Shown here in pieces: positions 10,361 to 18,467 of a DNA stretch of 64,000 nucleotides. The translations under genes were made by a program, and so were the position numbers. The notes beneath the pieces are model-generated. The model was given only the letters and a program-made list of their open reading frames with translations. It was not told the origin of the DNA and searched no databases. Origin of the DNA: Anoxynatronum buryatiense (lineage in GTDB: Bacteria > Bacillota > Clostridia > Peptostreptococcales > Tindalliaceae). Numbering within the stretch: the first letter of the stretch is position 1; each line of letters begins with the position of its first letter. The DNA lies in assembly GCF_900182905.1 (NCBI RefSeq), contig NZ_FXUF01000004.1, positions 124,001 to 188,000 of the forward strand. Reading direction: 5' to 3'.

Positions 10361-10391
10361 CCGCCGAATCCTATGTGTTCGGTGGTTTTTT
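10361..10391 (+). terminator. Terminator after yabR
   Basis: CCGCCGAA (10361-10368) pairs with TTCGGTGG (10379 onward) and is followed by TTTTTT. It separates the housekeeping block from tspO. Confidence 0.75.
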
Positions 10392-10432
10392 GTACCCCGC
10401 TGTTATCTGTTGATTTTGAAGGGGAGGATCTC

Positions 10433-10843
10433 ATGACCCGACCATACAGCACGGTCTACACTGAACTGGCAAAACCGCCTTTATCGCCTCCGGGCTGGGT
10501 GTTTGGGCCAGTCTGGACAATTTTGTATATACTGATGGGAATCGCAGCCTTTCGGGTTTTTTCAGCGGGGATTCAGCGGGGCGAGGTGAAGCGGGCGCTG
10601 GCTGTGTTCTTTGTACAGCTGGGACTTAATCTGCTATGGCCGTACCTTTACTTTACATTGAATGTCAGGGGAGTTGCTTTTGTGGAGCTGTTGCTGCTCC
10701 TTTTTGTGATCGGCCTGACAATTTTCCTTTTCCACACCATTGATAAACTGGCAGCTTACCTAATGCTGCCCTACATGGCGTGGGTATTGTTTGCAGGATA
10801 TCTTAACGGAGCCACCTGGTGGCTAAACCGGGGCATCAACTGA
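10433..10843 (+). CDS. TspO/MBR-like membrane protein lacking the first helix
   Basis: A 136-residue membrane protein of the TspO family (porphyrin and sterol binding sensors). Family motifs visible are KPPLSPPGWVFGPVWTILY, GLNLLWPYLYF and PYMAWVLFAGYLNGATWWLN. Usual TspO proteins are 150-165 residues with five helices. This one begins only ten residues before the KP-x-PP motif, so the first transmembrane helix appears to be absent. GGGGAGG supports the ATG at 10433, and the terminator just upstream leaves no room for a longer start. It may be a four-helix variant or a decaying copy. Confidence 0.8.
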   Translation: MTRPYSTVYTELAKPPLSPPGWVFGPVWTILYILMGIAAFRVFSAGIQRGEVKRALAVFFVQLGLNLLWPYLYFTLNVRGVAFVELLLLLFVIGLTIFLFHTIDKLAAYLMLPYMAWVLFAGYLNGATWWLNRGIN

Positions 10844-10892
10844 CAAAAAACAAACACGCTGCTGAATACGCTGACATGAAAGGAGTGGCACG

Positions 10893-11480
10893 ATGGCAGG
10901 CCATGACCATGCACATGACCTTCCCCGTTGTGGGTGGGTGGATCTGAAAAACCCGCTGTATGTGGCATACCATGACGAAGAATGGGGTGTTCCCCTTCAT
11001 GATGAGAGGAAGCATTTCGAAATGCTGGTGCTGGAAGGGGCGCAGGCGGGTCTTTCCTGGGCGACCATTCTCAAGCGCCGTGAAGGCTACCGCCAGGCAT
11101 TTGATAACTTTGAGCCGGAAAAAGTGGCCGCTTACGATGAATCTAAAATCGAGGCACTGCTCCAAAATCCGGCAATCATTCGCAATCGGCTGAAAGTTAG
11201 ATCTGCAGTGAAGAATGCCCGGGTGTTTTTGGAGATTCAGCGGGAGTTCGGCTCCTTTGACAATTATATTTGGGGTTTTGTGAACCATGTGCCGGTGGTG
11301 AATTGTTTTCAGCATCTTGAAGAGATTCCTGCACAGACACCTTTATCGGTGGATATTTCGAAGGATCTGAAAAAGCGGGGCATGACCTTCGTGGGCCCCA
11401 CCATTATGTACGCCCATATGCAGGCCATCGGCCTGGTGAACGATCATCAGACACATTGCTTCAAACGGCAAATGCCCTGA
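10893..11480 (+). CDS. tag: DNA-3-methyladenine glycosylase I
   Basis: A 195-residue base-excision enzyme that removes 3-methyladenine from alkylated DNA. Conserved segments include RCGWVDLKNPLYVAYHDEEWG near the start, LEGAQAGLSWATILKRR, YIWGFVN and the end MTFVGPTIMYAHMQAIGLVNDH. The zinc ligands expected in Tag are present (Cys near residue 14, His near 28, and the C-terminal His and Cys of DHQTHCF). AAAGGAG precedes the ATG. The stop codon lies inside a strong hairpin (11474-11494). Confidence 0.94.
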   Translation: MAGHDHAHDLPRCGWVDLKNPLYVAYHDEEWGVPLHDERKHFEMLVLEGAQAGLSWATILKRREGYRQAFDNFEPEKVAAYDESKIEALLQNPAIIRNRLKVRSAVKNARVFLEIQREFGSFDNYIWGFVNHVPVVNCFQHLEEIPAQTPLSVDISKDLKKRGMTFVGPTIMYAHMQAIGLVNDHQTHCFKRQMP

Positions 11481-11494
11481 CCGTAGGTCAGGGC
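11474..11494. terminator. Hairpin over the tag stop codon, between convergent genes
   Basis: GCCCTGACC (11474-11482), loop GTA, then GGTCAGGGC (11486-11494). The stem is nine perfect pairs and includes the tag stop codon. No T-run follows, so termination strength is uncertain. It lies between convergent tag and the small membrane protein gene. Confidence 0.45.
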
Positions 11495-11518
11495 ATCAGG
11501 CTGAAAAATCCACACCCA

Positions 11519-11671
11519 TTACTTAAAGGGATTGCGGCCCTGTATGATTCGAATGAGAACGGCACCCACAGCCAGCACCAGCAGAATGTGGATAAAGCCA
11601 CCCATGGTGTTGCTGGAAACCATTCCCAACAGCCATAACACAAAAAGTACGATAAAGATGAATTTTAGCAT
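11519..11671 (-). CDS. Small Lmo0937-family membrane protein
   Basis: A 50-residue protein with two hydrophobic segments, starting MLKFIFIVLFVLWLLGMVSS and ending RIIQGRNPFK. This is the pattern of the Lmo0937/DUF5670 family of tiny membrane proteins, whose function is unknown and which are often stress related. The frame is open far upstream, but the ATG at 11671 has a good AGGAG eleven bases ahead. It is convergent with tag. Confidence 0.75.
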   Translation of the reverse strand: MLKFIFIVLFVLWLLGMVSSNTMGGFIHILLVLAVGAVLIRIIQGRNPFK

Positions 11672-11804
11672 AGAGGTCACTCCTGTTCTTTGATGAAAAT
11701 CACCATTGATGGTTTGGTTTTTTTTTACCCGGAAGACAGGGTGGTCAAACAGTTGAAGGATGGGGACACTTAACCCACAATATGCTCGGCGAAACCTGAT
11801 ATGG

Positions 11805-11834
11805 TTGACAGTCGGTGACGGGCTGTCATATAAT
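11805..11834 (+). promoter_or_regulatory. Sigma-70-type promoter for the lysine-riboswitch leader
   Basis: TTGACA (11805-11810), an 18-base spacer, then a perfect TATAAT (11829-11834). The predicted start is near 11842, about 20 bases before the riboswitch P1 helix. Confidence 0.75.
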
Positions 11835-11862
11835 GACCGTGAAAGCCCGTGGACAACAGGAT

Positions 11863-12085
11863 AGATGAATAGAGGTGCAACCGGCAGGGTAAGGGAAGCA
11901 TGCCAAGAAGGGTCGCCTTCGAAGGCTTCTCTGAAGGCTGTCGTTGCCGAAGGCAGCCACCAGGTGACCCGGTATATGCCTGACAGAAGGAGACAGCCTT
12001 CTTCTGTTGTCATACTTACTGGCGTCAGCCGGGGTATGGAGCGCTATGCATGCAAGGAAGTTCCTTGTTGTCATGGCGTTTTTTT
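11863..12085 (+). ncRNA. Lysine riboswitch (L-box) with terminator; probable ON switch
   Basis: The leader contains L-box landmarks in the right order: P1 5' strand ATGAATAG (11865-11872) merging into AGAGGTGCAA (11871-11880), a GTA internal-loop element (11889-11891), CTGAAGG, GCCGAAG (11946-11952) with its helix closing near ATGCC, a CAGAAGG/CCTTCTTCTG hairpin, TGTCA, a hairpin with CTGGC/GCCGG, TGGAG, and P1 3' strand CTATGCAT (12044-12051). The terminator is CGCTATG (12042-12048) with CATGGCG (12072-12078), an inner AAGGA/TCCTT stem, then seven T. Its 5' arm overlaps P1, so lysine-stabilised P1 should block termination. The downstream gene, kal, degrades a lysine-derived intermediate, which fits lysine induction. 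Confidence 0.85.
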
Positions 12086-12142
12086 GATGAACTGACCGCT
12101 GGCAATAATGGAAAAATGAAAACAGGAACAGGAGGAAATGTC

Positions 12143-12562
12143 ATGATCGGAGAAAAAGTTATCATTCGAACCCGCATGAGCACTGCCGATGCCCACTACG
12201 CAGGTGACCTGGTTAACGGTTCGAAAATCCTTGATTTTTTTGGAGATGTGGCCACGGAACTGCTGATTCGTCTTGACGGCGATGAAGGCCTCTTTAGAGC
12301 CTATGAGCAGGTGGATTTCCTGGCACCCATTTACGCAGGGGATTTCATGGAATATCACGGGTGGATTGAAGAAGTGGGCAACAGCTCCCGGAAGGCGAAA
12401 TTCGAAGCCTACAAAGTGATTCAACTGGTCAATGATCCCGGCATGTCTGAATCAGCGGCAGAAGTGCTGGAAGAGCCGATTCTCTGTGGAACCGCCACCG
12501 GTGTGATGGTGGTGAAAAAGGAGCTGCAGCGGGGCGCGCAGGATCCGGCTTTTCAGCGGTAG
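12143..12562 (+). CDS. kal: 3-aminobutyryl-CoA ammonia-lyase
   Basis: A 139-residue hotdog-fold enzyme that eliminates ammonia from L-3-aminobutyryl-CoA to give crotonyl-CoA, a late step of lysine fermentation. Recognised family segments are [51 protein letters not shown] and [17 protein letters not shown]. The ATG at 12143 follows AGGAGG at good spacing. The gene stands alone between a lysine riboswitch and a terminator; the other lysine-fermentation genes (kam, kdd) are not in this window. The BKACE gene at 23.7 kb might or might not be the partner Kce. Confidence 0.85.
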   Translation: MIGEKVIIRTRMSTADAHYAGDLVNGSKILDFFGDVATELLIRLDGDEGLFRAYEQVDFLAPIYAGDFMEYHGWIEEVGNSSRKAKFEAYKVIQLVNDPGMSESAAEVLEEPILCGTATGVMVVKKELQRGAQDPAFQR

Positions 12563-12603
12563 TAAACAGGATAAGCCGGCTTTTCTGATCAAGAAGGCCA
12601 TGA

Positions 12604-12638
12604 AAATGACCTGCCCAGTGGTGCAGGTCATTTTTTAT
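12604..12638 (+). terminator. Terminator after kal
   Basis: AAATGACCTGC (12604-12614) pairs perfectly with GCAGGTCATTT (12623-12633), followed by further T. It makes kal a single-gene unit. Confidence 0.85.
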
Positions 12639-12747
12639 GGCATCAGAAACAGTGCACGCAAAAGAACTGAAGATATAATTGACAGAGAGAACCCTCTTCA
12701 GTCAGATTTGAGAGGGGGTTGAAATAGATTACCAGTCACTTCGAATA

Positions 12748-12756
12748 TGGTATAAT
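12748..12756 (+). promoter_or_regulatory. Extended -10 promoter before the GGDEF/EAL gene
   Basis: TGGTATAAT is an extended -10 element about 100 bases before the gene. The -35 (TTACCA at 12729) is weak. Confidence 0.5.
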
Positions 12757-12857
12757 GGACACATGCGCCGCCAATTGTCCGAAAGATCAAAGGCAGGGCT
12801 TCAATTGAGAAATATTGGGCGGCAAAAAACAGGAAAGAATTGAGGACTGGACGATAC

Positions 12858-15185
12858 ATGAAATCTATTCGCATACAGATGCTGGCATGGTTGCTGCTGG
12901 GAGCCCTGATCCTGTTTGCGGGACTAGGCTTTTTCACAGAACAGCGCCTGAGAAAACTGCCGCCGGCCATTGAAGCTCAGTATATGGAAATTGCCGCTGC
13001 AAGAGCCGATGAAGTGGGCAAGCAGCTGAAAATATACATAGACCAAGTGCGCATGCTGGCTCAGTCAGAAGTGATTCAGTCCATGGACCGTCAACAGATT
13101 GATCTTTTTTTACCCCAAATGGTGCTGGAAGACATCGAGCGCAATCTGACCGTCGTCTGGCCCGACGGACGTGGCATCACCAGCCGGGGGTTGGTGGTAA
13201 ATGTTTCAGAGCAGGAGCAGTATGAAAAAATCTTTCTGGAAGGCGAAGAAACGTGGATTTCCAGCCCTTTCGTTAGTCCTTATGTGGAAACGGGTAAACC
13301 CATCACCATTGTCTCCCAGTCGGTGCGGCGAAACGGGGAAACCGTGGGCCTGATCAATGCAGTGGTGGAAATTGAATTTATCAACGACATTGTTCGCAGT
13401 GTGAACCTTCGGGAAACCGGCTACAGCTGGATTGTGGACCAACACGGTATGGTGGTGGCTCATCCGGATTCATCAAAACCCCTTCACCAGGCAGCGGCAG
13501 AAATATTTGGCGAAGAGATGAACATCTGCGAAGCCTTTTTAACGGAGGCGTCCGGTCTCCACCGTTACCATGAAGCGGGTGCCGCCATGGTGGCGCTGCA
13601 CCGGGCCATTCCCCACACCCCGGGATGGACCTTTATCATTTCCATACCGGAAGCTGAAATGTACCAGGAGGTGAAGGCTGTTTCCCGGGGGGTGCTGGCA
13701 GCCATCGGGTTGGGCCTGGCACTGGTGATAGTGTTCTCGCTGGCATATTCTGAAACGCTTTCCCGCCCCATTCTTGAGATGAAGGCGGTTTTCGAAAGAG
13801 CAGCGGCAGGCAATCTGAATGTACGGGCCAATGAACAGGTTGCCAATGAAGTGGGGCAGGCAGCTGCCAGCTTCAACCAGATGCTGGCAAAAATCAGACA
13901 CCTGACCTACCAGGATCCTCTGACCAACTTGAACAACTATCATGGTTTTTTGCTGGATCTTCCCTATAAACTGGAAAAGCTTCAACAACACCAGGCGGTC
14001 ACTGGCCTGGCCATTGTATCGGTGGATGACTTCAAGCGGATCAACAGTATCAGCGGGTATGAGCTGGGGAATGAGGTGCTGCTCACTCTGGCAGATCGAA
14101 TTCAGCGATTCCTGCAGCCCGGTGAATGTGCCGCCAGGCATTTTGGAGATGAGTTTGTGGTGCTGCTGGGAGAACAGCATGAAGATGCCTTCGAAGAGCG
14201 GGTGGTGCGTCTCTGGGAGGCCTGCAACACACTGCTGACGCTGAAAGATAACGAGTATATGCTGCGCACCAGCGTGGGAACCTGCAGCTTTCAGCCTGGC
14301 CGGGAACTGGATGAAGTGATGAACCGGGCCACCATGGCAAAGCTGTTCATTAAGCAAAAGGGTGGCAATGGCGTCCATCTCTTCAATGAAAGCCTTGAAG
14401 AAACCCTGAAAGAAGAACAGGATATTGAACGGGAGCTTTTTCATGCACTGGAAGAAAACCAGCTGAAACTGGTTTATCAACCGGTGATTCGCCTTGACAC
14501 CGAACAGATCACCGGCCACGAGGCACTGTTAAGGTGGCAGCATCCCCGCTATCATTCGCTGTCGGTGAACCGGCTGATTCATGTGGCTGAACAAACCGGC
14601 TACATCATTGAAATCGGGCGGTGGGTGATGCGTGAAGCCTGCCGTCAGAACAGGAAGTGGCATGAGGCTGGGCATGAGGCGCTGGTGGTGGCTGTGAACG
14701 TGTCTGCACTTCAGTTTGAACAGCCTTCTTTTGTGAACATGGTGCAGGAAATCCTTCAGGAAACCGGTTTGCCGGCCCACTGCCTGGAGCTGGAAATCAC
14801 AGAGCGGATTGCCATGATGGGAGTTCAGGAAAAAATGGCCAAAATGCGCCAACTGAAGGCCATGGGCGTCAGAATTGCCATTGATGATTTTGGCACCGGC
14901 TACTCTTCTCTGGCCTATTTTACCCAGTTTCCCATTGATACCCTGAAAATCGACAGGTCTTTTATCAACCAGATGATGGAAGACACCCATGCTGACACCA
15001 TTGTCGACACGATCATTACCATGGCCCAGGGCATGCGGGTGAGCACCATCGCCGAAGGAGTGGAAACGGCTGAACAGCAGGAGCGGCTGAAAGAAAAGGG
15101 CTGTGACCAGATGCAGGGCTACTGGTTTGCCCGACCCTTGTCACCGGAAGAGGCATTCAGCCGGTTGGAGACTGAAAGCGACTGA
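12858..15185 (+). CDS. Membrane GGDEF-EAL protein with extracytoplasmic sensor domain
   Basis: A 775-residue c-di-GMP protein. A helix at about residues 8-25 is followed by an extracellular dCache-like sensor (about 35-265), a second helix (about 280-298) and HAMP. The GGDEF domain has FGDEF in place of GGDEF (HFGDEFVVLL), so cyclase activity is doubtful. The C-terminal EAL domain keeps EALLRW, ELEITER, IDDFGTGYSSL and TLKIDRSF, so phosphodiesterase activity is likely. The ATG at 12858 is preferred over an upstream TTG because GAGG sits 11 bases upstream. It could lower the c-di-GMP sensed by the riboswitch at 20.7 kb, but no direct link is shown. Confidence 0.9.
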   Translation: MKSIRIQMLAWLLLGALILFAGLGFFTEQRLRKLPPAIEAQYMEIAAARADEVGKQLKIYIDQVRMLAQSEVIQSMDRQQIDLFLPQMVLEDIERNLTVVWPDGRGITSRGLVVNVSEQEQYEKIFLEGEETWISSPFVSPYVETGKPITIVSQSVRRNGETVGLINAVVEIEFINDIVRSVNLRETGYSWIVDQHGMVVAHPDSSKPLHQAAAEIFGEEMNICEAFLTEASGLHRYHEAGAAMVALHRAIPHTPGWTFIISIPEAEMYQEVKAVSRGVLAAIGLGLALVIVFSLAYSETLSRPILEMKAVFERAAAGNLNVRANEQVANEVGQAAASFNQMLAKIRHLTYQDPLTNLNNYHGFLLDLPYKLEKLQQHQAVTGLAIVSVDDFKRINSISGYELGNEVLLTLADRIQRFLQPGECAARHFGDEFVVLLGEQHEDAFEERVVRLWEACNTLLTLKDNEYMLRTSVGTCSFQPGRELDEVMNRATMAKLFIKQKGGNGVHLFNESLEETLKEEQDIERELFHALEENQLKLVYQPVIRLDTEQITGHEALLRWQHPRYHSLSVNRLIHVAEQTGYIIEIGRWVMREACRQNRKWHEAGHEALVVAVNVSALQFEQPSFVNMVQEILQETGLPAHCLELEITERIAMMGVQEKMAKMRQLKAMGVRIAIDDFGTGYSSLAYFTQFPIDTLKIDRSFINQMMEDTHADTIVDTIITMAQGMRVSTIAEGVETAEQQERLKEKGCDQMQGYWFARPLSPEEAFSRLETESD

Positions 15186-15226
15186 TCCCCATGGGATGAT
15201 GAAAATCTGAAGCAGGAGATGATGGC

Positions 15227-15883
15227 ATGCAGCATTATATCGTGCGCACATTGCGCATGTTGACCGGTCTTTTTGTATTTGCCGTTGGCATTGTGATGAC
15301 CATTCATGCCAATATTGGACTGGCGCCCTGGGATGTGTTTCACCAGGGACTTTCCAATGTGCTGGGAGTTACCATGGGTCAGGCCAGTATTCTGGTGGGT
15401 CTGACAGTGGTGGCCATCGATTTTTTTGCCGGCGAACGCATTGGCTGGGGAACACTTGGCAATATGGTTCTGATCGGTCTGTTCATTGATTTTCTCATGC
15501 TCAATGGGTTGGTACCCCATATGCAGCATTTTTTAACCGGGGTGATTCAAATGGTGGCCGGGCTCTTTGTCATCGGGCTTGCCAGCGTACTGTATATTGG
15601 TGCCGGCATGGGCTGCGGCCCCCGGGACGGTCTGATGGTGGCATTGTTAAAGCGCACCGGCCAGTCAGTGGGGACAATTCGCGGTCTGCTGGAAGGGGCT
15701 GCCCTCGTTGGCGGCTGGCTGCTGGGGGGCACCGTGGGCCTGGGAACGGTCATTACAGCAGTTCTCACAGGTCCGGTGGTGCAGATATCCTTCCGTTTGC
15801 TGCGGTTTGATGTGAAAAGCGTTCGCCATACCTATGTGGACGAAGATTTGAAAGCACTGGGAAGAAAGCTGAAAAAATCATAA
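15227..15883 (+). CDS. YczE-like integral membrane protein
   Basis: A 218-residue membrane protein with five or six hydrophobic helices. The segments ANIGLAPWDVFHQGL, GQASILVGLTVV and GAGMGCGPRDGLMVAL are typical of the YczE/YitT-type family. The function is not established. It follows the GGDEF/EAL gene by 41 bases and may be cotranscribed. The AGGAG site supports the ATG. The C-terminal 30 residues are charged and probably cytoplasmic. Confidence 0.8.
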   Translation: MQHYIVRTLRMLTGLFVFAVGIVMTIHANIGLAPWDVFHQGLSNVLGVTMGQASILVGLTVVAIDFFAGERIGWGTLGNMVLIGLFIDFLMLNGLVPHMQHFLTGVIQMVAGLFVIGLASVLYIGAGMGCGPRDGLMVALLKRTGQSVGTIRGLLEGAALVGGWLLGGTVGLGTVITAVLTGPVVQISFRLLRFDVKSVRHTYVDEDLKALGRKLKKS

Positions 15884-15923
15884 ATGGTTTTGCCATTTAA
15901 ACGTTGAAAGTGGAGGGATCTGA

Positions 15924-16697
15924 TTGACAATAGAGGCTCAAAAAAGCAACCTGCCGGAAATCCAAAAGAGGAAACGGTTTCAACGCACCCTGTGCATGAT
16001 AGTAGCCCTTCTTGTCATTTCGGTTCAGTCCGTTGCGGCTGCCGATGCGCTTTACAGAATGCTCCACGGCGAACAGACTGTCCTGCTGTTGGGAGAAATC
16101 ACCGGCGCAGGGGAAACGCAACTGGACGTAAAAGTCATTCGCACCTTTCAGGGAAAAGCCTCAGCAGATACCATTCTGGTGGACAGGCGTTTCACTTACT
16201 TCGGTATGACCTCAGAAAACGGAAGCCCCCAGGTGGGGGACTATGCCGTTATGTCACTGGACCTGGAAGGCGAAGCATACCGCCCCGCCTGGTATATGGC
16301 CAAGGCCGACAGTGGTCATTTTCGCACCCTGTCCCTGCACTATGAAGAAGAGACAGGCGGACGGGGTGATCTGGCGGCCCTGAAGTATTACGTGAACACC
16401 AACGGACGTCATCAAGATTTCTATTTTGATGGCGAGCAGGTTTTCGCCCGGCGCAGCCTGCTGGAGGATGTGGATGTGTCCGATGGCCCTGTCCCATGGG
16501 AGGCGGCAGCGCCACAGGCAGCAGAGACCATCAGTGATCTGGAGACAGCGGGCAGTGAAGAAAGCACCACCGGCGGATTCACATGGGGTGTCTTTTTCAG
16601 CGGTGTGATGGTGATCTTTTTCGTGCTGGTGATTTTTGTGCGGTTGCGCATGGTTTTTTTAACCCTGCGCCATCAGAAACGGCAGGCGGGTCAATAG
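15924..16697 (+). CDS. Unknown protein with one N-terminal and one C-terminal membrane helix
   Basis: A 257-residue protein whose family I do not recognise. The start is TTG at 15924, seven bases after GGAGG. A basic N-terminus leads into a hydrophobic segment ending VQSVAAADA, a likely signal peptide. Residues about 45-200 form a soluble, probably beta-rich region (VLLLGEITGAGETQLDVKVI, GDYAVMSLDLEGEAY). A Ser/Thr/Glu-rich linker follows, then a helix at about 220-240 and a basic tail. This gives an extracytoplasmic domain anchored by a C-terminal helix. It lies 40 bases after the YczE-like gene, likely the same operon. Confidence 0.6.
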   Translation: MTIEAQKSNLPEIQKRKRFQRTLCMIVALLVISVQSVAAADALYRMLHGEQTVLLLGEITGAGETQLDVKVIRTFQGKASADTILVDRRFTYFGMTSENGSPQVGDYAVMSLDLEGEAYRPAWYMAKADSGHFRTLSLHYEEETGGRGDLAALKYYVNTNGRHQDFYFDGEQVFARRSLLEDVDVSDGPVPWEAAAPQAAETISDLETAGSEESTTGGFTWGVFFSGVMVIFFVLVIFVRLRMVFLTLRHQKRQAGQ

Positions 16698-16745
16698 GAG
16701 TTCATTGAGAAAAGAAAAGCGTTCTAACCCTGATGTTTAACAAAA

Positions 16746-16768
16746 AATCGCCTTAGGCGGTTTTTTTT
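16746..16768. terminator. Bidirectional terminator
   Basis: AATCGCC (16746-16752), loop TTA, GGCGGTT, then T8 on the plus strand and T6 on the minus strand. It serves the plus-strand unknown gene and the convergent kinase gene, whose stop lies at its edge. Confidence 0.75.
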
Positions 16769-18278
16769 ATTCGCACTGATCCATCTCCATTAGGCAGATG
16801 AAGCAGCTGCCTTTGCCAGGCTGACTTTCAGCCTGAAGGTCTCCCTGCATCATGCGAGCCAGGTTGCGGGTGATGGAGAGTCCCAGACCGGTGCCCCCAT
16901 ATTGCCGGGTGGTGGCAGTGTCTGCCTGTTCGAAAGGATCAAACAAACGTTGCAGCTCTTGCGGGTTGATGCCAATGCCTGTATCGGTCACCCGCAGCTC
17001 CAGGGTAAAGCGGCGGTTATTCAGCGGTGTTGCCTGCACATGGACCTGAACACTACCTTCACGGGTAAATTTCAGGGCATTGCTCACCAGATTGTTCACA
17101 ATCTGCTTCAGGCGCAGGGTGTCTGCCTCAAGGCATTCGGGAATATCCGGGGCAAGGGTTAGTGAAAGGGTCAGCTTCTTTTCTGCGGCAGTGATCTGAA
17201 AAGGTGCCAGGGTATCATTCATAAAAGAAGGCAGGTGGAAGGGGTGGGGGTCCAGCAGTAACTTGCCCGCTTCCATTTTTGACAAATCCAGCAGATCATT
17301 GATGAGATGAAGAAGCGATTCGGCTGAGGATTTCAGATGATAGACATACTCTGCTTCCGCCGGGGGAAGATCGGCCAGGTCCAACAGCTGGGAAAAACCA
17401 ATGATGCCGTTGAGAGGTGACCGCAGCTCGTGGCTCACATTGGCTAGAAAACGGCTTTTGGCCTGGCTGGCAGACTCAGCAGCTTCTTTGGCCTGCACCA
17501 GTGCCTCCTCTGCCTGACGACGCCAGGTAATATCCCGGGCGATACCTGCATAGCGCACAACAGCAAGGGCTTCATTGCGAACGGGAATAAAACGTGAAAA
17601 AATCCATCTGACTTCACCATTGGGGCGGCAGATGCGGTATTCACGTTCATAAGGATGCTCTATTGGTTGATCGCTGCCGAGGGAAACCAGTGCCCGGTCA
17701 TCCGGGTGAACGCTCTTTAAAAAGATGGCGGGATCAGCATACAGGGCGTCACAGCTCTGGCCCCAGACCTGTTCGAAAGAGGGGTTGACATAAAGTATTT
17801 TTGCCTCGGCGGCTGATTCCAGCCAAAAAACTTCTTCCATATTTTCGGTGATCTGGCGCAGTTTCTCTTCGTTCTCCTGAGTTTGGGCCATGAGCCGGTC
17901 CCGTTCCATCACCAGACGGTTGGCTCCCAGTGCGATGGTTTTCAACTCCCGGTAGGGAATTTCAGTCACATCGATTTGAATTGGCTGGGTGGCTGCTTGT
18001 GAAAAAAAAGTTGCAAATTCCTGAAGCAGTTGGTCAATGTGGCGAAAGTGGCGGTTGATGATCACACCGGCAGCAGTGATCACTGCCAACACCACCAGCA
18101 GCACAGTCAACAGGCTCTCCAGTAAGACCTGGGAAAAACGTTCCATGGTGAGGGTGCCAAAGACATGCACATAGAGGCCGATGAAAAAAACCAGCAATAT
18201 GGCAGTGAGCAGTAATGGAAGCAGAATAAACCAGCGCAGGACTGCCTGCCGCAGGCTGGAAGATGATTTCTTAGGCAT
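16767..18278 (-). CDS. Membrane PAS-domain sensor histidine kinase
   Basis: A 503-residue kinase. Two hydrophobic helices (about 15-40 and 55-80) precede a HAMP-like linker and a PAS/PAC region (about 145-265: [29 protein letters not shown]). The H-box is [20 protein letters not shown]. The ATPase domain shows the N-box [17 protein letters not shown] and FDPFEQAD...GGTGLGLSI. The start at 18278 has GGGG a few bases upstream and is better than the ATG six codons earlier. No receiver domain or response regulator gene lies nearby, so it is an orphan kinase. The signal is unknown. Confidence 0.88.
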   Translation of the reverse strand: MPKKSSSSLRQAVLRWFILLPLLLTAILLVFFIGLYVHVFGTLTMERFSQVLLESLLTVLLVVLAVITAAGVIINRHFRHIDQLLQEFATFFSQAATQPIQIDVTEIPYRELKTIALGANRLVMERDRLMAQTQENEEKLRQITENMEEVFWLESAAEAKILYVNPSFEQVWGQSCDALYADPAIFLKSVHPDDRALVSLGSDQPIEHPYEREYRICRPNGEVRWIFSRFIPVRNEALAVVRYAGIARDITWRRQAEEALVQAKEAAESASQAKSRFLANVSHELRSPLNGIIGFSQLLDLADLPPAEAEYVYHLKSSAESLLHLINDLLDLSKMEAGKLLLDPHPFHLPSFMNDTLAPFQITAAEKKLTLSLTLAPDIPECLEADTLRLKQIVNNLVSNALKFTREGSVQVHVQATPLNNRRFTLELRVTDTGIGINPQELQRLFDPFEQADTATTRQYGGTGLGLSITRNLARMMQGDLQAESQPGKGSCFICLMEMDQCE

Positions 18279-18406
18279 GGGAATTCCCCGTTTCATGTGT
18301 TGGGTGAAAGATCACTATTATTGTACATGAAGAAATGGACATGGGCAATTGAGGGATGAGTTGATGATAAGATTATTTACTTTTCTGAGTGGTTGAAAAG
18401 AATCAG

Positions 18407-18436
18407 ATGACAGAAATAAAGAAAATAGGGTATGAT
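18407..18436 (+). promoter_or_regulatory. Promoter for psuK
   Basis: ATGACA (18407-18412), an 18-base spacer, then TATGAT (18431-18436); each hexamer has five of six consensus bases. It lies 30 bases before the ribosome site of psuK. Confidence 0.55.
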
Positions 18437-18467
18437 GACAGTAGTGACGATGATGGGAGGAATGGGC

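Noticed and set aside
11865-12095. Small frame across the lysine riboswitch
   Set aside because: The conserved L-box elements and terminator account for this stretch; no protein family is seen.
13539-14519. Long minus-strand frame opposite the GGDEF/EAL gene
   Set aside because: Antisense shadow; no recognisable domain or ribosome site.
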